Positions 8,822-17,411 of a DNA stretch of 64,000 nt are shown here, in pieces. The DNA is from Candidatus Zixiibacteriota bacterium (GTDB lineage: Bacteria; Zixibacteria; MSB-5A5; GN15; JACZUZ01), in contig JAJRPJ010000010.1 of assembly GCA_024280835.1 (NCBI GenBank), positions 310,001-374,000 on the forward strand. Reading direction: 5' to 3'. Below the pieces are notes generated by a model that was given only the letters and a program-made list of their open reading frames with translations, had not been told where the DNA came from and did no database searches. The translations under genes were made by a program, and so were the position numbers. Each line of letters begins with the position of its first letter. Positions within the stretch are counted from its first letter, which is position 1.

Positions 8822-9154
8822 TTAGTCGTCAAGTTTGACATAGATATCATCACCGTCTACATAAGTTTCATAAGTATCAACTCCAACAGCCGCTGGCATG
8901 GCAGTTACAGCGCCTGTGCGGACGTCGAATCTTGCGCCATGTCGGGGGCATTCAACTTCACAGCCCACTAAGGAGCCATCACCAAGAGGCCCATCGTCGT
9001 GTGTGCAAACATTATCGATGGCATAAAACTTACCGTCAACATTGCAAAGCGCGACTGAGCCTTCTTCAGTGTCGAATGTGCGTACAGTTCCTGTTGGAAT
9101 CTCTTTAACTTTTGCGAGCTTTACAAAGCCCGTCAAATCTTTTGTCACAGACAT
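8822..9154 (-). CDS. Rieske-type [2Fe-2S] ferredoxin inside the suf operon
   Basis: A 110-residue soluble Rieske protein. The cluster ligands are the CTHDDGPLGDG motif (CxH) near residue 46 and CPRHGARFD (CxxH) near residue 65. The length and the lack of a signal peptide or membrane segment match the ferredoxin components of ring-hydroxylating dioxygenases and NirD-like proteins. Its place between sufD and sufS suggests electron delivery or a cluster-carrier role in Fe-S assembly rather than in aromatic degradation. Similar Rieske genes are known in some actinobacterial suf operons. It ends 16 bases before the sufS start. Confidence 0.88.
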   Translation of the reverse strand: MSVTKDLTGFVKLAKVKEIPTGTVRTFDTEEGSVALCNVDGKFYAIDNVCTHDDGPLGDGSLVGCEVECPRHGARFDVRTGAVTAMPAAVGVDTYETYVDGDDIYVKLDD

Positions 9155-9194
9155 ATTAATATTACTTTCTCAACTAATTGTGTTCACGAAAATT

Positions 9195-10544
9195 CTAGAG
9201 AGTGGCCAAGCGCTCATCCACATAGCTCCGTACACGGGGTTGCAAACTTTCAGGTAAAATCTTGAGTGTTGGTTCGACATGGCCACGAACAATCATTCTA
9301 ACTGCGTCAGTGCGCGGAATACCGCGGCTGAGCAAGTAGAATACTTGCATTTCATCGATTGGTCCGACTGTGGCGCCGTGTGTGCAGACAACTTCATCGC
9401 AAAGAATCTCAAGCTCTGGAATTGACTCAGCTTTTGTACCGCGATTCAGTAATAAATTGCGGTTGGATTGATAGGCCTCGCAGTTCTTGATGTTCTCATC
9501 GACGCGAATCAAGCCTGTATACGTTGAATGGGCTTTGTCTTTGAGTACGACTTTGAAATCAAGATCCGAATAGCCATTGGCGCCGCGGTTGATATGTTCG
9601 GTGTGGTGATCGAAACTCTGTTTGTCTGAGCCGAAGACCAGTCCATATTGCAGGCTCTTTGTCTGACGGCCCTGCATGATCGTTCCGAGGTTGGCTTTGT
9701 GGGTCTTGCTGCCAAATGAGGCTGCAACCAACATCGACTTAGATGTGTCACCGACAAGAATTGTTCTTTCGGTATAATGAGAGAGAGTCTTGGCGTTGTT
9801 GCGTTGCAAAACAAAGTATTCGACTTCGCTATTGGCATGTCCAAAGACTTCGACAACGGCATTGGATTTTCCAGCAACAGTTTCATTAGCTGAATAGTAT
9901 TCGTCGACAACTGTTAGCTTGCTGTTTTCTCCGACAACAATCAGTGTGCGGGGGAAAGTCCAACGCGAACTGGCTGAACCGCGACGAAGCAAATGTATTG
10001 GCTCTTCAATGCGGACGTTGTCTGGAGCGTAGATGAAAATGCCATCTTCCCAGAGTGTTGTATTTAGCGCTTCAAATTTGCCGAAATCAGCTCCGACTTC
10101 AGTTGCCAAATGGCGTTTAAGGATGTCGCTGTAATCAGCTCCAGCTAGGGAGAGAGGCAGGGCCACAAGGCCTGCTTTTATAGCGACAGGAGTGAGTTCG
10201 ATTCTCAAAGAAACATCAGCGTTATCAAGCGCGACAGCTGATAATTCGCCAGCGTTAAGCTGTTCAAGCGCTGTGTCGTAAGCAGGTGAAACACCTGAGG
10301 CAATTGGCGCATTTGCCGGAATAGCTGAACCGTTTTGATGTGACTCTGAGCCGTCACTGTACAAGAATTGTGACGGATCAGTGTAGCGCCAGAGATGCAA
10401 AGTTCTATCTGGCAAGCCTTCGGCTTTGTATTTCGCTCGTGCGTTATTTTGTAACTCGGCGAAAGAGTCCTGCTGTTTGTTTCTTGACTCTGGCAGTTGT
10501 GTCACCTGCTTTAGGAGAGCTGTGTCTATTGTTGTATCACTCAT
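9195..10544 (-). CDS. sufD: Fe-S cluster assembly protein SufD
   Basis: The SufD subunit of the SufBC2D scaffold, 449 residues. The C-terminal SufB/D beta-helix region is clear (RTLIVVGENSKLTVVDEY, TAESIPELEILCDEVVCTHGATVGPIDEMQVFYLLSRGI, then ARRMIVRGHVEP-like sequence). The conserved C-x-H in CTHGATVGPID matches the site at the SufB-SufD interface. The N-terminal 100 residues are more variable, as usual for SufD, and include LHLWRYTDP. It lies 46 bases after sufB and 40 before the Rieske gene, all on one strand. Confidence 0.94.
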   Translation of the reverse strand: MSDTTIDTALLKQVTQLPESRNKQQDSFAELQNNARAKYKAEGLPDRTLHLWRYTDPSQFLYSDGSESHQNGSAIPANAPIASGVSPAYDTALEQLNAGELSAVALDNADVSLRIELTPVAIKAGLVALPLSLAGADYSDILKRHLATEVGADFGKFEALNTTLWEDGIFIYAPDNVRIEEPIHLLRRGSASSRWTFPRTLIVVGENSKLTVVDEYYSANETVAGKSNAVVEVFGHANSEVEYFVLQRNNAKTLSHYTERTILVGDTSKSMLVAASFGSKTHKANLGTIMQGRQTKSLQYGLVFGSDKQSFDHHTEHINRGANGYSDLDFKVVLKDKAHSTYTGLIRVDENIKNCEAYQSNRNLLLNRGTKAESIPELEILCDEVVCTHGATVGPIDEMQVFYLLSRGIPRTDAVRMIVRGHVEPTLKILPESLQPRVRSYVDERLATL

Positions 10545-10590
10545 ATATATCTCTATAGTTATTGTTTCAAATAGCGTTGTTATACAGAAA

Positions 10591-12057
10591 TTATCCGACG
10601 GAGCCAGTCATTTCCAGTTCGATCAAACGGTTTAGCTCAACAGCATATTCCATTGGCAGCTCTTTTGTGAATGGCTCAATAAAGCCATTGACAATCAACA
10701 AGCGCGCATCGTCTTCTGAAATACCACGGCTAGTCAAATAGAACAGCTGTTCTTCAGAGACTTTTGACACTCGCGCTTCATGCTCGATCTTGACATTGTC
10801 CTCATGGATTTCCATAGTCGGGTAAGTGTCTGAGCGCGCCTCGGAGCCGATCAATAATGCGTCACATTCGACTGAGACTTTGCTGCCTTCAGCGCCTTTG
10901 TAGACTTTGACCATGCCACGATAGGAAGCGATGCCTTTGTCTTTCGAAATTGATTTCGAAGTTATGCGGCTGGAAGTGTTCTTAGCAACATGAATCACTT
11001 TCGCGCCTGCGTCCTGATGCTGACCAGTTCCAGCGAAAGCAACAGAGAGAATTTCCGCTTTCGCGCCTTCTTCGGCGAGATAGACACAAGGGAACTTCAT
11101 TGTCAGTTTGGAGCCAAGATTACCATCGACCCATTCGACTGTAGCATTCTTCTTAGCTACAGCGCGTTTGGTGACGAGGTTGTAAATATTGTTAGCCCAG
11201 TTTTGGATTGTTGTATAGCGAATGTATGCGCTGTCATGTGCGATGACTTCGACCACTGCGCTATGCAAAGAGTCACTTGACCAGATTGGCGCTGTGCAGC
11301 CTTCGATATAGTGAACGCGCGCGCCTTCGTCGGCGATAATCAAAGTCCGTTCAAATTGTCCCATGTTCTCGGCGTTGATTCTGAAATAAGCCTGTAGGGG
11401 AGCGGCGCCAACATCGACACCTTTGGGAACATAGATAAACGAGCCACCTGACCAAACAGCGCTATTGAGAGCCGCGAATTTGTTGTCTGAAGGTGGGATG
11501 ACTGTCGAGAAATATTTCTTGACTAGGTCAGGATGTTGCTTGAGCGCTTCATCCATGTCTAAGAAAATCACGCCTTTTTTCGCAAGGTCTTCTTTCAAAG
11601 AATGGTAGACAACTTCGGATTCAAACTGCGCCGAAACACCACCGAGAAATTTCTGCTCGGCCTCTGGGATACCAAGTTTATCAAATGTGTTCTTGATATA
11701 ATCTGGGACATCGTCCCAGTTATCTTGCGCCGACTTTTCAGTTGGCTTGATATAATAATAGATATTCTGAAAATCTAACTCGCCCATGAGCTTGGTGTCA
11801 CCCCAGTTTGGCATGGGCTTGGATAGAAAAATATCCAAGGACTTGTGACGGAAGTCATTCATCCATTGTGGCTCGCCCTTAATGCGGGAGATGTTCTCCA
11901 CTACTTCATGGCTGAGTCCTTTGCCGCCTTTGAGAAAATAATTCTTAGCCGCCTCGGCGCTATAAAAACCGTATTTTTCGGCATAGTCATCACCCTTAAT
12001 CATTGGATCAGGTGGCAACTCTGTCGCAGTCTGGGTATTCTGTGCTTTATCGCTCAT
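10591..12057 (-). CDS. sufB: Fe-S cluster assembly protein SufB
   Basis: The cluster-building subunit SufB, 488 residues, close to the usual 470-500. Typical stretches are [19 protein letters not shown] at the N-terminus, [55 protein letters not shown] (with the conserved Cys) and [20 protein letters not shown] near the C-terminus. With SufD and SufC it forms the scaffold on which the cluster is assembled. The gene starts three bases after the sufC stop, so the two should be co-translated. Confidence 0.96.
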   Translation of the reverse strand: MSDKAQNTQTATELPPDPMIKGDDYAEKYGFYSAEAAKNYFLKGGKGLSHEVVENISRIKGEPQWMNDFRHKSLDIFLSKPMPNWGDTKLMGELDFQNIYYYIKPTEKSAQDNWDDVPDYIKNTFDKLGIPEAEQKFLGGVSAQFESEVVYHSLKEDLAKKGVIFLDMDEALKQHPDLVKKYFSTVIPPSDNKFAALNSAVWSGGSFIYVPKGVDVGAAPLQAYFRINAENMGQFERTLIIADEGARVHYIEGCTAPIWSSDSLHSAVVEVIAHDSAYIRYTTIQNWANNIYNLVTKRAVAKKNATVEWVDGNLGSKLTMKFPCVYLAEEGAKAEILSVAFAGTGQHQDAGAKVIHVAKNTSSRITSKSISKDKGIASYRGMVKVYKGAEGSKVSVECDALLIGSEARSDTYPTMEIHEDNVKIEHEARVSKVSEEQLFYLTSRGISEDDARLLIVNGFIEPFTKELPMEYAVELNRLIELEMTGSVG

Positions 12058-12059
12058 AT

Positions 12060-12821
12060 TTAACCACTCACTTCAGCTAATTCTGGTTGGAAAGACTCGT
12101 AGCCACTCTTTTCAAGTTCGAGCGCTATTTCTGGACCGCCAGTTTTCACTATTTTGCCGTCAATCATGACATGCACTTTGGTTGGTTTAACATAATCTAA
12201 AATACGTTGATAATGTGTCACCAGCAGGATACCGTTTTCTGCGGAGCAATAATTATTGATTCCCTCGGAGACAATTTTCAATGCGTCAATGTCTAAGCCC
12301 GAATCAGTTTCATCAAGCAGCGCCATTGTTGGCTTTAACATTGAGAGTTGCAAGATTTCGAGACGTTTCTTTTCACCACCTGAGAAACCGTCGTTGAGAT
12401 AGCGACCGCCGAACTCGTGATCGACTTCCAATGCGTCCATCGCTGCGTACAATTCTTTACGGAAAGTGCGCATAGCTTTGTCGTCATTGCGTCTGGCCAT
12501 CAAAGCCGAGCGCAAGAAGTTTGCAACTGTCACTCCAGGCACTGCCTGCGGATATTGGAAAGCAAGGAACAGTCCAGCTAGTGAACGTTCATTGGGATCC
12601 ATCTCCAGAACACTGACACCGTCAAGCAAGACATCGCCTGAAGTTATCGAATAACTCGGGTGACCCATGATTGCATTCGACAGTGAAGATTTGCCAGAGC
12701 CGTTCTTGCCCATTAGCGCATGCACTTCGCCTTTGCCGATGTCGAGTGTGACACCTTTGACGACTTCTTTGCCTTCAACTTCGACATGCACGTCTTTGAT
12801 TTGTAGTATATAATTGCTCAT
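12060..12821 (-). CDS. sufC: Fe-S assembly ATPase SufC
   Basis: A 253-residue ABC-type ATPase without membrane domains, the motor of SufBC2D. Walker A is GKNGSGKSS near residue 38. The SufC-specific signature [11 protein letters not shown] lies near residue 144 and Walker B/D-loop [11 protein letters not shown] near 168. HALMGKN and [12 protein letters not shown] are also SufC-like. The gene heads the structural part of the operon. The sequence upstream contains GGAGAA, but it is about 13 bases from the ATG. That spacing is long and lies just after a perfect palindrome, so translation or transcription could be controlled there. Confidence 0.96.
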   Translation of the reverse strand: MSNYILQIKDVHVEVEGKEVVKGVTLDIGKGEVHALMGKNGSGKSSLSNAIMGHPSYSITSGDVLLDGVSVLEMDPNERSLAGLFLAFQYPQAVPGVTVANFLRSALMARRNDDKAMRTFRKELYAAMDALEVDHEFGGRYLNDGFSGGEKKRLEILQLSMLKPTMALLDETDSGLDIDALKIVSEGINNYCSAENGILLVTHYQRILDYVKPTKVHVMIDGKIVKTGGPEIALELEKSGYESFQPELAEVSG

Positions 12822-12838
12822 TGTTATCTTAGTTCTCC

Positions 12839-12855
12839 AACAGGCATTGCCTGTT
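12839..12855. promoter_or_regulatory. Perfect 17-bp palindrome between sufR and sufC
   Basis: AACAGGCA-t-TGCCTGTT is a perfect inverted repeat with a one-base centre, 18 bases before the sufC start. It is operator-shaped. On the plus strand it would also be a short hairpin followed by TTTTTTATTT, but no plus-strand gene leads into it. A TATAAT sequence lies about 40 bases further upstream on the minus strand, so the palindrome would sit just downstream of a possible internal sufC promoter. Which protein binds it is unknown. Confidence 0.5.
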
Positions 12856-12930
12856 TTTTATTTATGAAATTATTAGCCCCGAAAATCGTGTTATTATAAA
12901 CAGTATTTTTTTATTTCTCTTGTTTGAAAT

Positions 12931-13446
12931 CTATCTTTTCATATCTAATGGTAACTTTGGTTCTAGCCCGCCGATTAAGAATTCGGCTGAACGTTGAACC
13001 GCCAAGCGCGCATCAGACTCTTTGTTAGTCATATCTGCGAGCGTGGTCATCTCAAGTATTTGTTTTAGAAAGCCAGTGAATCCACCGAAAGCGCCGCGAA
13101 GTGAGCAATCTGAGGTATGGATACACTCGTCTAGCGCCCCTGGATAGCGATCGCAATAATCATCGGACATCATCGGGCCACCGAGTGCTTCGAGAGACTG
13201 CAATAATGTGACTTTCGCTGGAGTAGTTGTCAGCTTGTAGCCGCCTGTGCGTCCGCGAACCGCTTCGACAAGTCCACCTTGGCGGAGTTTGCGCATAATC
13301 TTGCTGGCATAGGGAATCGAGATGCCCTCATGTTCGGCGATTTCGGGAATAGTTAAGGAGCTTGAGCTACCAGTCTTGGAGCTACCTAGCCGCGCCAAAC
13401 ACAGTAGCGCTCGCAGTCCGTATTCTTCCATTGCCGATATTCTCAT
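12931..13446 (-). CDS. sufR: Rrf2-family regulator (SufR/IscR-like)
   Basis: A 171-residue Rrf2-family winged-helix regulator. The N-terminal helix-turn-helix has the family pattern MRISAMEEYGLRALL, IPEIAEHEGISIPYASKIM and GRTGGYKL. Three cysteines in CDRYPGALDECIHTSDC (spacings of 9 and 5) near residue 100 match the cluster-binding site of IscR/SufR-type members, so it is probably an Fe-S sensor. It is the first gene of the suf operon, in line with autoregulation. The name sufR is used in the broad sense, since cyanobacterial SufR is a different (DeoR-like) family. A promoter and a dispersed repeat lie upstream. Confidence 0.88.
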   Translation of the reverse strand: MRISAMEEYGLRALLCLARLGSSKTGSSSSLTIPEIAEHEGISIPYASKIMRKLRQGGLVEAVRGRTGGYKLTTTPAKVTLLQSLEALGGPMMSDDYCDRYPGALDECIHTSDCSLRGAFGGFTGFLKQILEMTTLADMTNKESDARLAVQRSAEFLIGGLEPKLPLDMKR

Positions 13447-13500
13447 AGTTATTCTCTTGTTCTTCTTTCTCTATCCACAGTGGGATATTCTTACCTAGAG

Positions 13501-13616
13501 TGTCATTGCGAGGAGTCTATTTGGTAACAAATAGCGACGTGGCAATCTCGTCGATGCTAATTCTATGAATCCCTTTTAATGAATCCCTAGGATTGCCGCG
13601 CTGCGCTCGCAATGAC
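13501..13616. repeat. Palindromic dispersed repeat in the suf leader
   Basis: The element is bounded by an 11-base inverted repeat, GTCATTGCGAG (13502-13512) and CTCGCAATGAC (13606-13616). It contains a second pair of related arms (GCGACGTGGCAATCTCG). Its right end, 13590-13616, recurs at 48385-48411 with one difference in 27 bases. It lies between the predicted sufR promoter and the sufR start, so it would be part of the suf leader RNA. Confidence 0.75.
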
Positions 13617-13682
13617 TATTATGCGACTATGATGCGTTTACAGCGCACTAACGAAGAGTCCAAGCGTCTCCGTTCTATCTCT

Positions 13683-13711
13683 ATTATACGGATACAATAC
13701 GAAAAAGTAAA
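13683..13711 (-). promoter_or_regulatory. Predicted promoter of the suf operon
   Basis: On the minus strand, TTTACT (13706-13711) and TATAAT (13683-13688) are separated by 17 bases. They lie about 240 bases upstream of sufR. The sequence TGTATCCGTATAATA spanning the -10 box closely matches TGTATTCGTATAATA upstream of dsbD at about 29241-29256, which may mark a shared regulatory site. Further plus-strand sequence to 14058 shows no convincing gene. Confidence 0.6.
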
Positions 13712-14058
13712 GTATTTACGATATTTTTTTCACAAGCGGCGATGTAAGATACTGGTTGTATTCGCAAGGTAGGCCATCTGTGCGTTGCGCTTAAGTGTAG
13801 AGTCTGAAGTAGGTTATAAAGATTCGTGAACAGTCCTTACCAATAATCTGCGATATTAGCTCAAACTGAGATGCGGCTTCTTTTTTGGATTCACTGCAAT
13901 CCGATTGCAACTAGAAGACAAATACGCCTCAAATACAGCTTGATTACTCTGACAGTTTTTGTATGTTGGATACTGAATGACTCACTTGACAGGATCGATT
14001 CGGTGGGCAACATTGTGGATGTTGCTACATCACAACATATTCTATGGAGGATAGTTTT

Positions 14059-14379
14059 ATGAAGAAGTTCGCGACAATCTTTTGCGTATTCGCGCTGCTT
14101 TTCAGCGTTAGCTGTACGGCGGATTGGCAGGTTAGGGTCGAATCAGACACAAGCTGGAGTGGGGCATTTGGGAATAGGACAGTTGACGGCACAGGGAATC
14201 AGGTGATTGACTTAGAGGATGGTGACGTTGATTGTGTCGTTGTACAGAAAGAAACGCGAGAAGGGTTCCTGAGTATCCAAGTGTTTTCTGATGGAAGTGG
14301 TCTATTAGACCCTGGCCAAGAGAAAGACAAAGTCACAACGACAGCCGAGTTTGGTATTGTAAGTGATTGCACACAATAA
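14059..14379 (+). CDS. Small secreted lipoprotein, function unknown
   Basis: A 106-residue protein with a lipoprotein signal. A Lys-Lys start is followed by a hydrophobic core and a FSVSC lipobox, with Cys19 as the predicted lipidated residue. The mature part is short, acidic and beta-rich (WQVRVESDTSW, FLSIQVFSDGSG) with two further cysteines. I do not recognise a family. The ATG at 14059 is preferred because GGAGG ends about nine bases before it; an ATG at 14044 would add five residues before the signal. A TTGACA lies at 13986, but a matching -10 box is weak. The next gene starts 32 bases after the stop. Confidence 0.7.
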   Translation: MKKFATIFCVFALLFSVSCTADWQVRVESDTSWSGAFGNRTVDGTGNQVIDLEDGDVDCVVVQKETREGFLSIQVFSDGSGLLDPGQEKDKVTTTAEFGIVSDCTQ

Positions 14380-14411
14380 CATGAAACCTCATTCGCCAGA
14401 GGAGTAAATAT

Positions 14412-14939
14412 ATGAAAAGCATAATAGGATTCCTGAAAGTCGTCTTGATGTTTGGTGGAGTTGTCTTTTACGCTGGCCTTGGGCTTGTGTTCGTTGTCGG
14501 ATGGAGTGTTGGAAGCGCGTTCAATAAGGCGGCTAATGTTCCTTATGGTGATGTGTCGGCTTATAGTAGTAAGAACATCCCAATTACAACCACTGTCGCT
14601 GAGAAACCCGTGGATGCGGCAACGCAAGCTAGCGATGTGCCTACTCATCAGACACCAAGAGTATCAATAGATTCTGTCGCATATCGTGTAGTAGAGAAAA
14701 ACAGTGCATTTTGGTATTTGTCATGGAAAGTTACTTTTCATAATAATAGTGACAAGACCGTCGAAGTATACTTTGATGCTAAGTATAATGACAAAGATGG
14801 TTTCCCTGTTGACGAGCACCCGAATTCGCTTATCATAGGGGCGAAATCGTCTAAAACTCATACTCGCAAGATTGCAGTCGAAGCGCAATTTGCAAAAAAC
14901 ATAGTTGAGATTCAAGTAGAAGTGACATCTATTAACTAA
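14412..14939 (+). CDS. Membrane-anchored protein with FxLYD-like beta domain
   Basis: A 175-residue protein with one N-terminal hydrophobic segment (about residues 5-35, Gly/Val-rich), then a Thr/Ala-rich linker and a beta-sandwich-like domain from about residue 80. YLSWKVTFHNNSDKTVEVY resembles the extracellular domains that stabilise surface proteins (FxLYD and related), but the match is by eye only. The AGAGGAG ribosome site is strong. It probably shares a transcript with the lipoprotein upstream. Function is unknown. Confidence 0.6.
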   Translation: MKSIIGFLKVVLMFGGVVFYAGLGLVFVVGWSVGSAFNKAANVPYGDVSAYSSKNIPITTTVAEKPVDAATQASDVPTHQTPRVSIDSVAYRVVEKNSAFWYLSWKVTFHNNSDKTVEVYFDAKYNDKDGFPVDEHPNSLIIGAKSSKTHTRKIAVEAQFAKNIVEIQVEVTSIN

Positions 14940-14975
14940 GAGAGTTAGCATATCGCCGCCGCATATGTCGTGTAA

Positions 14976-15119
14976 ATCATTGCGACACGTAAAGAAAAAC
15001 TTAGTCTTGTAGTATCTGCCAACGGCGATAACACTTTTAATATCGCTGATGTAACTTATGGAATCGCTAGAATATTCTCTGGTGGTCCCGCTCCTGTTTG
15101 TGGAACTACTGGAACCTGA
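14976..15119 (+). pseudogene. Remnant of a dockerin-containing protein (C-terminus only)
   Basis: The frame starting after a stop at 14973 reads SANGDNTFNIADVTYGIA, then RIFSGGPAPVC, and ends at TGA (15117-15119). This is the C-terminal half of a type I dockerin-like calcium repeat, with the NGDxxFNIADVTY loop followed by the GGPAP tail seen at the ends of secreted proteins of some FCB-group candidate phyla. No start codon or upstream domains remain, so only a stub is left. It adjoins a cluster of palindromic repeats that may have taken part in the loss. Confidence 0.65.
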
Positions 15120-15129
15120 TTCGCGAGAT

Positions 15130-15219
15130 GTCAAGTCCCTGAAAAGGGGACATGACCTACACACTGCTTGTTCGGTGTCGGGTCACAATTTTCGCGAGGC
15201 GAAAATCAAGACCCGACAC
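15130..15219. repeat. Two adjacent hairpin-forming repeats
   Basis: The first, 15130-15156, pairs GTCAAGTCCC with GGGACATGAC (one mismatch). The second, 15175-15219, pairs GTGTCGGGTC perfectly with GACCCGACAC and contains an inner hairpin TTTTCGC-gag-GCGAAAA. Neither is followed by a T-run, so they look like REP-type elements rather than terminators. Confidence 0.75.
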
Positions 15220-15268
15220 AACGGCGGTTTATGTTTGTTGTACATATTTCGATAGTTCGTCTGTTGCA

Positions 15269-15458
15269 GTAGGGGCACAGCGTGCTGTGCCTTTCTTTGG
15301 TTCATGGCAAATATCACAATCCGTAGGGGCGTCGTTTCGGCGCCTTTTTTCTCTTGTTGACCAAAGCCACTTATCGCAGGAAAGGTGGGGAAACCCCACC
15401 CCTACAATACGACGTTCTTATTGTGAATCGCGAAAGGCACAGCACGCTGTGCCCCTAC
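15269..15458. repeat. Composite palindromic repeat with GTAGGGGC ends
   Basis: A perfect 27-base inverted repeat (15269-15295 against 15432-15458) starts with GTAGGGGC and ends with GCCCCTAC. Inside it lies a second element at 15323-15405 with GTAGGGG/CCCCTAC ends and an inner hairpin GGTGGGG-aaa-CCCCACC. Its first 24 bases (15322-15345) recur exactly at 46377-46400. This nested arrangement suggests one element jumped or was copied into another. No gene is encoded. Confidence 0.8.
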
Positions 15459-15472
15459 GGTTGGTGGGTTGT

Positions 15473-15502
15473 CATGTGGGCACGGTGCGCCGTGCCCACA
15501 TG
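15473..15502. repeat. Perfect 30-bp palindromic hairpin downstream of the ABC operon
   Basis: CATGTGGGCACGG and its exact complement are separated by TGCG. It lies 14 bases beyond the stop of the exporter gene at 15516 and could cap that transcript's 3' end. There is no T-run, so it may be a REP-like stabiliser or processing site and not an intrinsic terminator. Confidence 0.7.
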
Positions 15503-15515
15503 GGTTGCGAACCTA

Positions 15516-17411
15516 CTAAACCGCCTCGACTAATTTGTCGTGTCTGTATAGCTCGGCGTATAGTTCGCCTTGGGCTATTAGTTCCTCGTGGGTTCCGTCT
15601 GCGACTATTCTGCCATTGTCGAAAACTAGGATTCTATCGACTGCGCTCAGGGTCGCCGTGCGATGAGTGATGACGATATTGGTTGTCGGGTAGGGCAGAT
15701 TATTCAGCGCCTCCCAGAGTTTGTCCTCGGTGCTGGCGTCCAGCGCCGAAGTGCAATCATCGAGAATCAAGATTCGCGGTTTGGTAACCAGTGCGCGCGC
15801 CATCGCGACACGTTGTTTTTGTCCGCCCGAAATTGTTAGCCCGCGAGTTCCGACAGAGGTTTGCAGGCCGTCGGGGAAACGCGCAAGTTCAGATTTCAAT
15901 TGCGAAACCTCAATCGCCCAATCAATATCGGCAGGCTTGATGTTTTCTCTGCCGAAAAGAATGTTGTTCTCAATTGTGTCCGAGAATAGGGCAGGCTCCT
16001 GTGAAACGAAACCAATCAGCCCACGCAAATCTTCAAGACGCAAGTCAGTCACTGGGATTCCGCCAATTTTAACTATACCAGAATCAGGATCAATCAAACG
16101 TGGAATTAGATTTGCTGTCCAAGTTTTACCCGAGCCAACTTTGCCAACCAAGGCCACTGTCTGTCCTGACTCAATCGTGAAGCTGACATTAGCAAGAACC
16201 GAGCGGCTATCACTCAAAGATAGTGACACATCCTCGAATGATATCTCACCCTGGATGTCACTAGGTAGTGGCTTTGTCCCTGACTTCACTTTGCCGCTCT
16301 TATAGCTTTGCAATTCCATCAACCTGTCAATCGAGACTGCTGATTGTAGCCCCTTGACTAAGAAACTGCCTATATCCAACATCGGGAAAATCAATAACAT
16401 CACAAAATAATCGAACGCCAAAAATCCGCCCAAAGTAATCTCGCCTTGAATCACCATATACCCACCAGCCACTAAAGCCAGCGCAATTCCGAACTCTGGG
16501 ATATATGTATAGAACGACTCAATAACAGTTTGCGCACGCACCGCGGAAATCTCAGCGGTACGGCGGTCCTCGACGACCTTGGCGAAATGTTTCTTCTGTG
16601 GCTCTTCCTGACAATAGGCTTTGACTACGCGGATCCCTGAAAAACAGGCGTCCATCAAATCGTTAAGCTTCGATATTCGTGATTGCAAATAATCATAACG
16701 CTTATCGAGTTTTGTCGCGCAAAACCCATAGATAATTATCAGCGCTGGCAAAGGCGCAATAGTGATTAACGCTAGTTTGACATTCAAACTCAGCATGACA
16801 ATTACGCTAAAAGCGACCATCAACAGCGCTTCATAGAATCGAAATATCCCCGAGCAAGAAAACCACGACAGTTTCTCCGCGACATCATCAGTTAGCCGAG
16901 TGATAATGTCACCTGTGTTGAAGGCGCCAAAAAAACGAGGACTATGCTCACTGATATCGGCGAAAACTTCCTGACGGAACTCCATTTCAAGTCGGGAGTT
17001 CATCCAGGCGCGGTGGTTTTGGACAATCAAATAGATCAATAATGAGATAGTGGCAAAAGCCAAAAACACTAGTGACAAATCTCCAGTGGAAGTCCAGCCA
17101 TTGTCCACCAAGAAACGAGTAATGAAGTCGTCATATTGGTTTAGCGCCTCGGGACCTCCGCGCAAGTTGTCGATGACATTGCGAAAGATAATCGGCTGGA
17201 CGACCATTGATGCGGCATGCAAGGCTGTGAAAAACAACAGCACAAAAAGTACATACGGAAAGCGCGCGTAGTATGCAGCAATCCATTTGATTTTTTGCGC
17301 CCACGTGAATCGCATCTGGCGCTGGGTGAATGTTTCCTCTTTCTTTTTCAAATCAACATGTTTCGAATCAGGCTTTTTCAAGTCTTCTATAATATTAGTC
17401 GTTTCAGACAT
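15516..17411 (-). CDS. ABC exporter half-transporter, degenerate-site subunit
   Basis: A 631-residue half-transporter with a six-helix membrane domain (about residues 50-340) and a C-terminal ATPase. Walker A is GKVGSGKTW and the signature is LTISGGQKQRVAMARAL. Walker B is ILILDDCTSALD, with Asp where the catalytic Glu normally stands. That is the hallmark of the degenerate-site subunit in heterodimeric exporters such as BmrC/BmrD, LmrC/LmrD and TM287/288. The ATG at 17411 has an AAGGAG site about eight bases upstream and overlaps the end of the partner gene by eight bases; a longer reading from 17447 lies inside the partner. With the next gene it should form a multidrug or lipid/peptide exporter. 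The substrate is unknown. Confidence 0.88.
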   Translation of the reverse strand: MSETTNIIEDLKKPDSKHVDLKKKEETFTQRQMRFTWAQKIKWIAAYYARFPYVLFVLLFFTALHAASMVVQPIIFRNVIDNLRGGPEALNQYDDFITRFLVDNGWTSTGDLSLVFLAFATISLLIYLIVQNHRAWMNSRLEMEFRQEVFADISEHSPRFFGAFNTGDIITRLTDDVAEKLSWFSCSGIFRFYEALLMVAFSVIVMLSLNVKLALITIAPLPALIIIYGFCATKLDKRYDYLQSRISKLNDLMDACFSGIRVVKAYCQEEPQKKHFAKVVEDRRTAEISAVRAQTVIESFYTYIPEFGIALALVAGGYMVIQGEITLGGFLAFDYFVMLLIFPMLDIGSFLVKGLQSAVSIDRLMELQSYKSGKVKSGTKPLPSDIQGEISFEDVSLSLSDSRSVLANVSFTIESGQTVALVGKVGSGKTWTANLIPRLIDPDSGIVKIGGIPVTDLRLEDLRGLIGFVSQEPALFSDTIENNILFGRENIKPADIDWAIEVSQLKSELARFPDGLQTSVGTRGLTISGGQKQRVAMARALVTKPRILILDDCTSALDASTEDKLWEALNNLPYPTTNIVITHRTATLSAVDRILVFDNGRIVADGTHEELIAQGELYAELYRHDKLVEAV

